Assembly: GCA_019828595.1 (NCBI GenBank)
Contig: JAHQRK010000021.1
Coordinates: forward strand, 248,001-312,000
DNA length: 64,000 nucleotides
Source of the DNA: Aphanomyces cochlioides
Lineage: Eukaryota > Oomycota > Saprolegniomycetes > Saprolegniales > Verrucalvaceae
Reading direction: 5' to 3'
A program made the position numbers and the translations under genes. Each line of letters starts with the position of its first letter. The stretch's first letter is position 1. The notes beneath the pieces were generated by a model. The model did no database searches, was not told the DNA's origin, and saw nothing but the letters and a program-made list of their open reading frames with translations. Below are positions 1 through 11,964 of the stretch, one piece after another.

Positions 1-1
1 G

Positions 2-2080
2 GCTAATCTCGAGTTCCCAGACTCCCTGCAAGGCATTCAGTCGTTCCTTGGGTCTCTGAACTTCTACTCAAGGTTTGTGGAGAATTACTCAATCAAAGCA
101 AGCAGCCTCTATGAGATATCACGCGAAGAAATTGAAGCTGGAGTGATCCGAGACTGCCAAGATGGCCTTCGAGAAGTTGAAGTCAGACTTTGCCAACTTG
201 CCCACCCTGAAGCATGCTGCTCCCGACAAGGAAGCCCACGTCTTGATCTACACCACAAGTTGGGCAATCTCTGCAACAGTATGCCAAGAAGACGGCGGTG
301 TTTTGTTTCCCATTCGATTCTGTCGACGCGTGCTCAAAGGAGGCGAAACTCGTTACGAAGGCTGGGCGAAAGAGATCCTTGCTTTGCTCCGTGTGCTCAA
401 GACCTGCTTCTTTGAAGTGCGTGGTCGTATCGTTGTTGTTTATACGCGATTCGGATTGATGAAATGGTTGCTAAAAGACAAGCAGGCGAAGGCTGAGAAC
501 CTCCACTGGGCTGCAATGTTGGCTCCCTGAACAATCAAAGTGGTTCCTGTTAATGAACTTGACGGGCGATGGAATCTAACTACTATGTTGACCGAAACCC
601 TTCATCCCCCCGACGAGTCCACTCATGAGAAACTGGCCCTGTTTGAGCCCAATCGATCCAAAGTCGGGCTGCAGCCACGCCAAGTCCGAATGCCAACATT
701 CACCGACCAAGATGAAGGCTACATGGCTACGTTCGACGGTGCCACAAAGGTCAAGGAGCGATTCGGAAGTTGGGGCGCCATTATATGGAAATTGCCCGAG
801 TGGGCCATCGTCTGGGCTGGAGCAGGATGTTGCAGTGACGCCACGGTCAATGTTGCTGAGTATGAAGGAGCCAAAGCGGCCCTGCGAGCGGCCATCCAGA
901 AGAATATCAAGTCCATCCACGTCTTTGGAGACTCCAAGTTGGTGATTCACCAAGCTTTGGAGTGGATGCAGTGTAAGCAGGAGCACCTCCAAGCTCAATT
1001 GAAAGACCTTCGAGCACCCGAGCAACAGCTCTCGAGCGTCGAATATCACCACATCCTTCGACAATGGAACGGCAGTGCCGATCATCTTGCATCCATGGGC
1101 CTTGCCTTGCGACGAGAAATCACGGGGCTATCCACAACCGATCTTGACGATATCCAAAAGAAGAATCTCCTGGCCGAGCTTATCCAACCTCCGCCAGAAA
1201 CCAATGATCTCCTGGATAATGAACAGTCTGCAAAATCCATCCTGGCGTACACTCACCCAAAACCGACTTCAAGGGTAGTGGGACTGAATAGCCAGATACG
1301 ACTGCGCAGAGTGAGTGAAGCCCAGGACCAAGAGCGAAAATGGTCGATTATCAAGCGATTTTTACGAGGAGAAGTGGACGATTTGACGCCAGAAGAGTGT
1401 TCGAAAGCCAGCAAGGAAGCTGGAATGTACGAAATCGGCGAGGAAGGAGCACTCTTCCGCCTCAACGGGTCGACCAAGAGATGTCATTTGCCCATTTTCA
1501 TCTGGACCTTGGTTATCCCTACCGAGCTGATCCGAACGATATTGCATCATTGTCACGACAGTGTCGAAGGGGGTCATTTCAAGTTCCACAACACATACGA
1601 GCGGCTGTGCAAGCATTTTTACTGGGGTGGTATCTACACCGATGCCAAGAACTACGTGACAGCTTGTGAAACTTGTGCAACGGGTGGACCTCCACAGACG
1701 GTCCAAGCTCGTTCGCCCGGAAACTTGATACCTCACGAGCCATTGGAGCTGGTCAATTACGACATTGCCACCGACCTTCCTCGATCTTTTGGCGGTAATA
1801 CCCAACTAGTTGTCTTCGTGGACAACTTCACTGGGTTTGTCATGTGCAAACTGACCCCAGATAGGTCAGCACGCACCCTGGCAAAAGCCTTCGAAGAGAC
1901 AGTGTTTGTACGATTTGGTGCTTGTAAAGAAGTCCGCCATGACCGCGAACCATCGTTCATGAGCGAAGTGTTCACCCATTTCATGAAAATGATCGGCCAG
2001 AGCCCTATGCCGACTTTTGCCTATCGTCCCCAAGCAAACGGTACAGCTGAAAGGGCTATCCAAACTGGTCCGATCAGTCA
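2..2080 (+). pseudogene. Ty3/gypsy pol: RT end, RNase H, second RNase H, integrase core
   Basis: The frame from base 2 shows the FLGSLNFYSRF motif at the end of reverse transcriptase. After a frameshift, the frame from 162 has the usual retroelement RNase H with FCRRVLKGGETRYEGWAKE. After TGA 528-530 the same frame has a second, archaeal-type RNase HI: a DGATK start near 737, AEYEGAKAAL, FGDSKLVIHQ and a late NGSADHLA, giving the D-E-D-D set. The integrase follows with an H-H-C-C finger (about 1550-1680) and a catalytic core with D near 1760, D near 1940 (HDREPSF) and E near 2050 (GTAERA), 35 residues between the last two. The frame is lost just after that E. Enzymes with these domains copy and insert element DNA; this copy is dead. 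Confidence 0.88.
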
Positions 2081-2982
2081 AGCTCTATGTGACGGACCCT
2101 CGACAGAGAGATTGCGACGAATGTGCAGTGAGGCTGACATTTGCTATCAACACTACACCGTCAGCCACTCGCGGAGATACACCTTTCTACCTTATGCATG
2201 GATGGGACCCCTTTACAACAATTACGGCAAGTCTCCCCGCTACCAAGAGTGGCGATCATGAGGCGAATCGATGGCGATCCCAACTGCATCAACAGCACGC
2301 GTTCTGTAAGGCAATGGCTCACGATTTATTATGTCAAGCTGTGAAAAGACGAGCCGAAGCCCACAACGCCCAATTATCCCCCGCTGTTGACGAACGCATT
2401 AAAATTGGCGACTTGGTGTGGGTCTATATAGACCAAGTGAAGTCTGGCGTGAAGAAAAAGTTGGCACACCTTTGGCATGGCCCATTTCGTGTGTTGGATA
2501 AGAAACACAACTATGCGAGTGTCTTAGAAATTCAAGGAAGGTCGGCTCTGAGGAACCATCGGTTCCACGCCGAGGTGCACGACTCCAGGCTGAAGCTACA
2601 GCGTGCGTTCCAACTCCGACCCACTGAAAAGATGGACAACCAACCTCCTGTTGACTTTGACGAAGGCCTTTACCTTCCACCAGACTCCTTCGAGCCCGAT
2701 CCAGATGAGCCACAAGTGTTTGGGATTCGAGCAGTACGCTACATCGACCACATCAAAGAATACGAAGTACAGCTCGAACCAAATGGCGCGTGGACATGGG
2801 TTGCTGCGATTTCCCTCCCTGCCTCGACCTTGGTTTACGAATTTGAGCGCGATCGTTTGCATCTTGACAGGCTGGACATGATGGTTCAAACCGACTTTGT
2901 CCCTCCGAACGATGACGAGGATGAAGAAGAAACAAAGAGCGAAGCTGGGGAAGGCGAAGAGGACGATTCGTCTCAGGCTTAG
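2017..2982 (+). pseudogene. Ty3/gypsy integrase C-terminal region with chromodomain-like tail
   Basis: This frame continues the integrase after the frameshift. It has a run typical of the end of the core (FAINTTPSATRGDTPFYLMHG), then the C-terminal DNA-binding fold (IGDLVWVYI, HLWHGPFRVL). The tail has an aromatic stretch (YIDHIKEYEVQLE, then WTWVAA) that may be a degenerate chromodomain, the module that steers many Ty3 elements to heterochromatin. The protein ends in an acidic EDEEE-type tail at the TAG at 2980-2982. The chromodomain reading is tentative. Confidence 0.75.
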
Positions 2983-4599
2983 CCACTTATCCCGGTTTGA
3001 CATCACTTTGGTTTGCCAACTTTGGTTTGACGATTGGATTTACCCTTGGGCTTACCTTGATGGATTGGAATGGCACTGATTGTGGATTGATTTGTTTGCA
3101 CTGTAGGCGGATCAATCTTGTGCTGGAATGGATTTATATGATTTTACGTTTGCATGTTGAACAGCAAGTGAAGTGCATTATGAATTATCAGCCACTTGGA
3201 TTGAGGCTGTCAATTGCGCTACACGTAGTAATAGCGCTTGGCCCACCGACGGACGTTGGTACTGGGGGTGGCCCGAGAGGATTTGGAGAAGGACCCCATG
3301 GCCCTGGATATTAACTTGGTGCACCCGAATGACCCTGAGAGTCGACGTTTGGCTCATTCAAGGGATCCAAGATCTTGAAAGCGATGAAGAACCACCATTT
3401 TGTCATTTGGAACAATCGGGGCACCGCGCCATTGCGAGTCTCGGTGCCTGGTTAAGTATTTTGAGTTGATCTTTTGGACCCACGGACAGTTTGCTCGCAG
3501 TAGGCTTGTTGCGACCGCTTCACGAAGCATTGGAACGCATCGAGGCGAGCCGAGCACTCCCATCGAGTCCAAACGGCTGGGACATTGGAAAGAAAAGTGA
3601 AGAAAGTGAGGGCCGTCAAGAATGTCATGATACTTCAGCCTGGGTCAAAGCACGGACAAGGTTGGTGGAACATCTTTGTGGGTCGGTGCTCACTCTCACC
3701 GAGTCGCACGCTGACCGGGGTGGCTTGTGAAAGAGCATGAGCAAGAATGAAGAAGATACAGTCCAAGCTGCAGCGAGAAGAGGGCGATCCCGCAGATTCG
3801 GAGCATGCGGCCGAGACGGAGGCCAGAACGCTACATGAGACATTTGACCAATACCGAAGAGTTTCGAGTGGAAAATGCAAGAGGAACGCGTGTGTTCGTA
3901 CACCGAGACTGGCAAGCAGGTGCGGACCAGATTAGAGTAGATAGAGTAAGTTTGAATTCACTTCCGCTTTTGCTGTGTATGACCCTGAGGTCATCTGCTT
4001 CATTGTTGTGAAGTAACCAAGTCCAAGACAGCGTGTTTGGAGCGACCGACCGACTTTATTTGCGGCGGCGTGATCCTTTGTTTGGTTGTCGTACCCACCG
4101 CGTACCGACAACACCCCCTCTGTACTGTTTCCCTTGCCAATAGCCCTTCACCGCGCGGCGGCGCACGTCTTTCTGGGCCGAAGACACCCACCTTCCCCAT
4201 CGTTTTCCATCTTGTGCCACCCTACGACTTGCAACCGTCGGGTTCGTTCGTTGCCTCCTGTGCACCTCAATACTACAAGTCGAAAATCTCACAAAGAGCT
4301 TTTGACCGACAAATTCTTGTGCGAGTGAGAGTTTCCTCATCCCCCCCACCACAGATGTATGTTTGCATCGATCACTTGATTCCATACCATGCCCCCAAAT
4401 GGCGTACAAGTTGCCTTGCGCTTTCTGTCAAAGTCTCAGGAAGATGCCGTCAATATAATCTCGCAACTGTCATACCCTCTTCAACTGCTTTGATGCCATT
4501 TTATGCTTTGTGTTGGAACCCGTCTTGGTTCAAAGTCGAATCCGCCAAAATAGATTGAGCTTTGAAACCACTTGGTTACCTGTTCTTTCCATTGTGGTC
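2983..4599. other. non-coding stretch; Ty3 3' end and upstream of the gene array
   Basis: No conserved protein was found on either strand. The first part should contain the 3' untranslated region and 3' LTR of the Ty3 element, whose limits cannot be set here. The part near 4560-4600 runs directly into an orphan first exon of the TMF family. Open frames here are short and overlap on both strands. Confidence 0.5.
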
Positions 4600-4704
4600 A
4601 TGACCAAGATACGCGTCACTCTACCGACTGAATCGTAGGACCTATGATTCAGTCCGTGGTCGGTCGTTTACAACATCGTGTTTGTCCTCAACTTTGCCAC
4701 GACG
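4600..4704 (+). pseudogene. orphan first exon of the TMF membrane-protein family
   Basis: ATG at 4600 begins MTK like other family first exons, and after a frameshift the segment reads WSVVYNIVFVLNFATT before a GT donor (acg|gtaa at 4704/4705). This matches the family's exon 1, which carries the first membrane segment. No exon 2 follows; a second, complete exon 1 lies 125 bases downstream at 4830. It is probably the remnant of a duplicated or deleted copy. Confidence 0.7.
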
Positions 4705-4829
4705 GTAAATTCATGGTGCTTCGTGAATAAGGCATCCCGACTATTTGGATCAATTGAACACGCACATCTGTGGCTAGAAATAGATCAAGACAGTTTTAGC
4801 AAAATGTGGCATCAGTTATCATTCACGAA

Positions 4830-6635
4830 ATGGCCAAAGTGCATGTCATCCGAGGACATGAGCGAGAGGTCCGAGTGAACCGATGGTCCGTGACCTACAA
4901 CGTCTTGTTTGTATTGAACTTGACCGCAACGGTACGCTCTTTAGCGATTTGATTCAGTTGAACTTGCTATCGACTCTGGAGTGGAAATCGTTTCAAGAGT
5001 ACACCGAAGTGATGACTTTGTTTTTCCAACGGCTACACAACAACGACACTACAGTTTGCCGGCATGATACAACAAGCAACACGTTTGCTGCGAGGTTCAT
5101 GTTGGCTTTACCATATGCAGTCCCACAAAATCACGTAGAAAATTATCTTTTACGTTTGCCAGGTACGTTTGAATGACATGGAACCGCACGATTGATATCA
5201 ATTAGGCTCAGCATACTATGGAGCTGGTGCAGAAGCATACATGTCGTCATTTCTCGTTTCGAATGCAAGGTCTCGAGCAAGTATGAAGCCATGGAGAGTA
5301 TGCGAACATTACTATTTGGTCGGGATATTGTTTGGCGAGCTATGTTTTTGGGTGGATGAAGTTGATTCTGGATCCGACAATTCAATCTCACCTCGGTACA
5401 ATGTTTCGGCCGCCATCTACTCGTGGGAAACGCCTCAACTTTGCTGGTTCAAGTTTATCTTTCGCTCTCTCGTCACAGCTTATGTACTCTTTGTTCTCTG
5501 GACATGTTACTACCGCCATTTCGGCATTCTACTGCTCAACTTGGATATCATCGGGCTTGCTTCTGGTATTGCGGGATATCAAGTGGTTCTAGGCGACCCA
5601 GGGTACACTGTCCTGAGCGATCCATTCGTGTCGACGGTCATCATTTTATTGATATGTGCTGCAGCCCATCGTACATGGCGATCGCTGTCTTGCGAGTTAG
5701 TCAAGTCCAAGACTTGTGGGCTTATACACTCGGTTGCATGAACCTGTCCCGGATGGTTGCTTGTTGCTTCGACAATTATGGGTCTCATCCTGTGTCTTTT
5801 AGGTATGGTTTGCATATCTTTCCATGCGTGTACTGGCGTCAGTGACTAAATGGCGGCGGTGCGACGCTTCATTTGCCCCAGTGGATCCAGGCTTTCTTGC
5901 CATTTGTGCTTATTTGTATGGCAAGCCGGTATCATTATGGTAACTCCAATGGCTTGGCTGATTCGAAAACTATGGAGTGTGTCTCTTCCCCAATCCCAAC
6001 AGCATCAAGCTATCGAATGTATTCTTGGTAGGCTTTGACAAAACCAACCCATTGTTCACAATTTGGCTCATAGGAGGACTTATCTTTACATTTATGATGT
6101 CTACCTTTCCACTTGCGTACTCGCATGGAGCAGCAAGGTGGGGGCGCAAGACAGGTCTCAGATTAACGTGTTAAAGTGCTCCTAACAAACATGTAGGCGA
6201 GCAAAAGAAGACAACTGGTCAAGCAACAGTTTCTTCATTTAGGAGACCAGCTTACAACGACTTGAAAGTGATGCTTCTCCTAGCGATGGTCATGCGAACA
6301 CACCCTCCTTGTACTTCAGAAGGTGGTTCGTTGCACAGACTGTACCACAAGAGTCCTTGCTACAGGTCCATGCCACTTTTCAGTCATCGAGGAGCTGACT
6401 GCTTTGTCGTATGCTACGATGCTGACGGTCGAGTGACCAAGCGAGTGCGTTTAAGTTTGTTGTCGTGGCTCGATCAGCGCTTCAATGATCCCCACGAGAA
6501 AATCAACTGTGCACAGCATCACACACCTCCAGTGTATCCTACATCGACAACAAACCTTGCCCAGGAACCCAGCCATCACTTAATGATACGCATTACCTCC
6601 ATCAAGGCGCTTCCACTTGTCAATGGGTCTTATGA
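4830..6635 (+). pseudogene. TMF1, multi-pass membrane protein family, pseudogene
   Basis: Exon 1 (4830-4931) encodes MAKVH...NRWSVTYNVLFVLNL and ends at an acg|gta donor. The first part of exon 2 (PFMAYMTEP in other copies) is missing, but the rest (FQEYTEVMTLFFQ... to LRLPG at 5162) is present. Exon 3 starts at 5206 (GSAYYGAG). Frame is lost near 5645 (one T too few before GATATGTGC) and again near 5930 in the GGPMTS loop; a third shift lies in the C-terminal domain near 6500. The tail reads CQWVL then TGA at 6633-6635, matching the CPWVM ending of other members. Function of the family is unknown to me. At least three frameshifts plus the exon 2 loss argue for a pseudogene. Confidence 0.82.
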
Positions 6636-7015
6636 ACAGGATTACTAAATGTCGCCGTTTGTTACAACCCTCTCTATATCATTCCAAAGTCGTTGAAATC
6701 TATAACATGCACTTTCAATCCCCAAGATTCGTGTATGCAAGCTTCGATCGCAGGGTCGAACTGCAAACCATGTCGTCCGTTGACTTGCATGTTGCCTCGA
6801 GCTTCCAGTCAAATGACAAACTATGAAGGATGCACTTTAAATTTCTCGCAACATTCACACCAGCTCCAACTCCATGGAGTACTCAATCCCCTTGTGACTA
6901 AAAGGACACAAGCAAACGTAGTCTTTGGAAGGAGCACACGTGAAGTATCAAAGTCAAATCTGCCAAAATGACATGGTTTTTGAAACTTCCAGTGGCTATT
7001 ATTACCATTGTGGCA
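6636..7015. other. intergenic spacer TMF1-TMF2
   Basis: Short overlapping frames only; no conserved domain or repeat was recognised. It ends just before the TMF2 start. Confidence 0.5.
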
Positions 7016-9212
7016 ATGACCAAGGTGCACGCGAGCCGGCCATATGAACCATCCGTGCGATTCAGTCGGTGGTCGGTCGCTTACAACATCGTCTTTGTCG
7101 TCAACTTGGCCACGACGGTAAGTTCATACTTGCATCATCGTTTTGATGCTTTGATTCTAGCCGTTCATGGCGTATATGACCGAGCCCTTGCCGGGACGAG
7201 TCACGCAGACAAGTCTTCCCGAGTGGAGCTCGTTTGAAGAATATACGGTAGTGTCCGAAACAGGTCATATCCGGGTCAGGTCACACTTTTGGGTCACACT
7301 ACAAAATTGAACATATCTCCATCACCAGGAAGAGTTAAAGCGCCAAACTTTGTCATTCTCTAGCAGGCCTCATCAGGGTGGCGGCACGGCCTACCTGCCG
7401 CCTTACCCGATGAGAGAAAATATAAAGAAACCCCTTTTTGGTGCACGTTGGGGGCTAAAATCTGATCAGAAATTTGAATAAAACCATGAAAAAAACCAGT
7501 TAAAAACCTGTGACCTGCACCCGTGACCTGACCCGGACCTGACCTGTAAAGGATTCTTCCGAATATACAGACTTCATGGCAGCGTTCTTTCAACGTTTGT
7601 ACAACAAAAGACGATACAATCCCCCGATATCGTTTGTGTTCGCGACACATCAAGCAATACTTTTGCCACACGGTCCTTTGTCGATATACCGTATGGCCTT
7701 CCTGAAAGCCAAGTTTCAAGTTTCTTCTTGCGTTTGCCAGGTACATCGACTGCCCTCGATCGTCAAACTAAGCATACGCTGTACAGGATCTGCATTTTAT
7801 GGAGCTGGGGTGGAGAAGTACATGTCGGCGTTCCTGACGGCGAATGTATCGACTCGAACTGCCATGAAGCCGTGGCAAATATGTGAGCACGGGCTCTTGG
7901 TCGGGATTCAATTTGGCGAATTGTGCTTTTGGATGAATCAAGTTGACTCCAGATCGGACGATTTGCCTCGCTATGAACTTTGGGCGGCTGTTCTTTCGCG
8001 AGAAACTCTTCAACTTTGCTGGTTCAAATTTGTCTTTCGCTCGCTTGTGACCATGTATGTGCTCATTGTGCTCTGGAGACGATATTACCGCCACTAAAAC
8101 GTCCTCGTCTTGAATCTCCGCACGTTGGGACTTGGTTCAGAGTTCACTCGGTATCACATCGTCTTGGGTGATCCAGGTATGCGATATTGACTGACCCTTC
8201 CATCACGTTGGCCGTGTTTATCGATATTTGGTACGCTTCGCCATACATGACGATCGCGACGCTGCGAGTGAGCCAATTCCAAGACTTGAGGACGTATGTG
8301 TTGTATCTATCTTTCCCGCACGGTTTGTACAGCGATATCGATTAATTTTCTGACGACGTTGTGGTTATCGTAGGTCTGGTGTGCTTATCTTTGCATGCGT
8401 TGTCTCTCTGCAGTCGTCAAGTGGCGTCGATGGGAGGCATCTTTCACTCCTGTCGATCCCGGTTTTCTCGCCATTAGTACTTATTTATATGGAGGTCCAA
8501 TGACGAGTTTGGTTGCCAAGACGCAAGTCGTTTGGTTATTTCGACAAATGTGGCACATGTTCCTTCCAGCATCTCTCGAGGATAAAGCCATTGAATGTGT
8601 CGTTGGTAAGGCTCTCTTTAGAGCTACCAAGCCTGTGCTAAATGATATTTAGTGTGTTTAGCTTACACCATGACGCTGGCACAAGTTCCATTAATTTATT
8701 CGGTAGTGGCCAGTAGGTGGAGCAACGCCAAGAAGCGGAAGGCCGTCCCAGTCTGTGTTTTGAGCTTGTTTATTCAAATAGATCCATCGAAACCAAACGA
8801 TGATCACACGTTTTACAGCAATCGGTCCTACAATGACTTGAAAGCACTCGTTCTTTTGTCCATGATCATGCGAAAACATACAAATTGTGTCTCGGTGGGT
8901 GGATCGTTTCACAAATTGTACACCAAGAATCCGCACTATCGAGCGATTCCTCTTTTTAGTCATCGAGCAGCAGATTGCTTTGTGTTGTGCTGGAATGAAG
9001 ACAGAACATTGGTGAAACGAGTGCGTCTGAGCTTATTACTGTGGCTAGATCGACAATTGCACTGTCCCAAGCTTGGAATTTCCACATGCCCAACTCAGCA
9101 CTCTTGCAGTGTTTCCTACATCGACGACAAACTTTGCTCAGAGTCAAAGCCTACACCTCCCGATACAAATTACCTTCATTTTGGAGATTCTCGATGTCCA
9201 TGGGTCATGTGA
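7016..9212 (+). pseudogene. TMF2, multi-pass membrane protein family, pseudogene with transposon
   Basis: Exon 1 (ATG 7016) encodes MTKVHASRPYEP...YNIVFVVNLATT. An in-frame ATG at 6968 would add a hydrophobic stretch (LPVAIITIVA), not seen in most copies, so 7016 is preferred. Exon 2 starts PFMAYMTEPLPG and is interrupted at 7247-7560 by a short transposon, then resumes at YTDFMAAFFQ with a one-base deletion near 7628. Exon 3 (GSAFYGAGVE) has TAA at 8095-8097 and a one-base loss near 8175 in GDPGYAI. Exon 4 (VVKWRRWEASF, YGGPMTS) is open. The last exon from 8652 is open to TGA at 9210-9212 and ends GDSRCPWVM, so the soluble C-terminal domain is preserved here while the membrane part is broken. 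Confidence 0.85.
7247..7560. mobile_element. 314-bp non-autonomous DNA transposon with 8-bp target duplication
   Basis: The exon 2 sequence of TMF2 is interrupted cleanly: GAATATAC occurs at 7239-7246 and again at 7561-7568 as an 8-bp target duplication. The element begins GGTAGTGTCC and ends GGATTCTTCC, imperfect inverted ends. Just inside lie arrays of GGTCA motifs: CCGGGTCAGGTCAC on the left and its complement GTGACCTGACCCGG on the right. There is no coding capacity. An 8-bp duplication fits hAT or P-type elements, but the termini do not decide. Its ends resemble those of the element at 54457-56874. Confidence 0.82.
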
Positions 9213-9810
9213 CGACACATGATGTACTACTAGTCACCAAAATGATAATCGAGTCCTGTGGCTAGAAAAGATCTTCATCTGCCGTGACAAGTTGCATTGC
9301 GGGGCCAAGCCATAGCTTCCGAGTCAATAAAATAAACGATATTCGTGAAAGTGACGCTGTGTTTTCAATTCAAATTTCATCGAATTGAGAATTTGAAATG
9401 GACTCGCAACCATCCATGCTGTCTATGCAAGTTTGTCCCTTCACGGAAATGGCCTCTAGAACAACGAGACGAACGATATCAATCCACACTTTGTACATGC
9501 TATTGAACGGCTCTTCTATCGCAGTCTTGGCATGCATTTCAGTGATGAGATTCAAACGACCTTGAAAAAACCAACCTGACCTCCTTCGAGCGGAATTCAA
9601 TTTTTGATGCTGAAGGGCGACGGGGAACGGCGAATGTAAGGCTAGATGCTGACTTTCTTATGGGCGGAGCAACTGCATGAAACCCTTAGAATTGATGTGG
9701 TGTGGGTCGGTTTCAACAGGACAATATTTGCTAGATCTAAGCCCAAGGATTTGGTGTCTCGGCTATTCAGTTTCAGTTTCAATACCCGAGCTATTTTAGT
9801 ATCATTTGAA
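9213..9810. other. intergenic spacer TMF2-TMF3
   Basis: No domain, repeat or family remnant was recognised. A 76-codon minus-strand frame at 9370-9600 has no recognisable features and is treated as chance. Confidence 0.5.
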
Positions 9811-11659
9811 ATGACGAAGGTGCATGTCGCTAGGCGGCAGGAGGCGTCTGTGCAATTGAGTCGTTTGTCCGTGGCTTACAATCTCATGTTTGTCTTCAAT
9901 TTGGCCATGACGGTCTGCAAACTCTTTTCCCTCCTCGTTCTATTATATCGTTGTAGCCTTTCATGGCGTATATCACAGAGCCGTTCCCTGGCATTGCCTC
10001 GCGAGCAAGTCTACCCTATTGGAATTCCTATGAAGAATACACGGACGTCATGACGGCTTTCTTTCAAAGTCTCAACAACAACCAAACCATTACATCTCCG
10101 CAAGTGTTTTTCGTTCAAGACAGATCAAGCAACACATTTGCCGCACGGTCGTTTGTAGATTTACCATGTTCCATCCCGGAGAGTCAAGTTTCAGACTACT
10201 TCTTCCGACTTCCAGGTACATCAATTTCAATTTACCACTCTCAAAGGTGACCTCTAGGGTCTGCATTATTTGGAGCTGGTGTCGAAGCGTACATGACAAC
10301 ATTCCTCAGCTCGAATTCGTCGTCTTGAGAGGCGTTGAAACCATGGCATGTATGCGAGCATGAGTACTTGCTGAGCAAGTCGCTTGGTGAATTATGCTAC
10401 TGGATGATCGAACTCGAGCCATTAGAGCCAAATGCACCGCCACTCTACGACGTTTGGGCTGCGATCTATTGCAATGAAACACAACTCTTTTGCTGGTTCA
10501 AGTATATATTTCGCTCTTTCGTGACCACGTACGTGTTGTGCGTACTCTGGAGACGCTATTATCATCACTACGGCGTCCTCATCTCGAACCTGCGCACTGT
10601 GGGGCTCGGTCCAGAGTACATCGGGTATCGTATTGTTCTGGGTGATCCAGGATACGCCGTCCTGAGCGATCCACTCGTGGCTTTGGCAATATTTATTGAC
10701 ATTTGGTACGGCGCGACCTACATGACCATTGCAACGATGCGAGTAAGTCAATTCCAAGACTTGTGGACCTATACGTTGGGTTGTATGTTTCCCGAACGGT
10801 TTGAACAGGAAACCTTGGCTGATCTTTAAATCCTACCTAGGTCTGGTTTGCCTATCTCTGTATGCGTGTGCTCTCTGCCGTGGTCAAGTGGCGTCGGTGG
10901 GAGGCTTCGTTCGTCCCTGTCGATCCTGGTTTTCTAGCGATCAGTGCTTATTTGTACGGAGGTCCCATGACAAGCTTTATCACAATGACTCCGGTCATTT
11001 GGGTCTTTCGTCAAATGTGGCACATGTTCCTTCCTGAAGCCTTGAAGGATAAATCGATTGAATGCGTCGTCGGTAAGCTTTGCATGCCTCTGTCGAATCG
11101 TCTCTAACTACTCAGCAGTGTGTGTTGCATACACTATGACGCTCTCCCAATTTCCATTGATCTATTCGCTTGTGGCGAGTTATTGCAGCGGCTACAGGAA
11201 GCGTAAGAGGCTTTGCTTCTCCCATGGCTTTAATCTGGAGTAGGCCATGTACGTGAAGTACAGCGCACCGTCGTACAACGACTTGAAAGCGATTGTGCTT
11301 TTCTCGATAATCATGCGAAGAGACACCTCATGCGCTTCAGTCGGTGGTTCGCTGCACCAATTGTACCACAAGGACCCTCGCTACTGTTCTATGCCTCTGT
11401 TTAGTCATCGCGGCGAGCGGATTGCTTTGTTTTGTGTTATGAGGCAGACGGACGAATGACCAAGCGAGTGCGTCTGAGCTTGGTCACTTGGCTAGATCGA
11501 CAGTCCCATGACCCCAAACTTGAAATATCCCTATGCACGGCACTCCACTCGGCCAGTGTCTGCTACATTGATAGGAAATCGTGCCCAATGCTCAAACCAC
11601 CAGCACACGAAGTCAACTGTATTCATGTTGGTCAGTCTCATTGCCCATGGATCATGTGA
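9811..11659 (+). pseudogene. TMF3, multi-pass membrane protein family, pseudogene
   Basis: Exon 1 (9811-9912) encodes MTKVHVARRQEASVQLSR...; exon 2 (9957-10215) is fully open from PFMAYITEP to FFRLPG; exon 3 begins near 10258. TGA at 10326-10328 replaces an arginine codon seen in other copies. The end of exon 3 (LGCM then normally YLSRT) is damaged near 10785. Exon 4 (VWFAYLCMRVLSAVVKWRRWEASF) and the following membrane exon are open. The C-terminal domain shifts frame near 11415 (SHRGE for SHRAAD) and then runs to TGA, ending GQSHCPWIM at 11659. One stop and at least two frameshifts make it a pseudogene, although most of the coding sequence is well kept. Confidence 0.82.
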
Positions 11660-11964
11660 GCCATATCTCCGTCGAGGCAGGCAACTCCAACAAACGACCA
11701 CAGTGCCAGCGCGTCAAGTAACTTGGCCTTCTAGTGCATTACACAGACAGTATATCAAATATTTATCACATCGCATTTGATGCAATTTTAATCTTCCTTT
11801 AGACTTGCTGTACTTGTGCTTTCTCGTCTACCAAAGATGTGGCGCAAGTAGCAAGGGGGACAATGTAGACAGTGCTTACTTTATACTGCAGCAGCGGTGA
11901 GTGACCTGCTTGAGCATGGACAGGTCAAAGATGGAACTGAAAATCTATTCTTGTCCTTGCGCTC
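11660..11964. other. intergenic spacer TMF3-TMF4
   Basis: About 300 bases with no recognised coding or repeat feature, between the TGA of TMF3 and the ATG of TMF4. Confidence 0.5.

Larger units (their letters stand above)
1..2982 (+). mobile_element. Ty3/gypsy LTR retrotransposon, 3' half, decayed
   Basis: The end of reverse transcriptase, RNase H, a second archaeal-type RNase H, zinc-binding integrase and an integrase C-terminal tail follow one another in Ty3/gypsy order. The 5' LTR, gag, protease and most of RT lie before the window. The 3' LTR must lie somewhere after 2982 but cannot be delimited without its partner. Coding is broken by a frameshift near 150, an in-frame TGA at 528-530 and a frameshift near 2050-2080, so this copy cannot make an intact polyprotein. 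Confidence 0.9.

Noticed and set aside
576..1085. Long minus-strand frame of 169 codons
   Set aside because: It is antisense to the second RNase H of the Ty3 element, with no domain of its own.
4037..4558. 173-codon plus-strand frame before the gene array
   Set aside because: No domain or family similarity, overlaps frames on the other strand, and lies in the probable LTR region.
6968..7015. Upstream ATG of TMF2 giving a signal-peptide-like start
   Set aside because: Other copies begin at the M-T/A/S-K-V-H position and have no matching upstream sequence.
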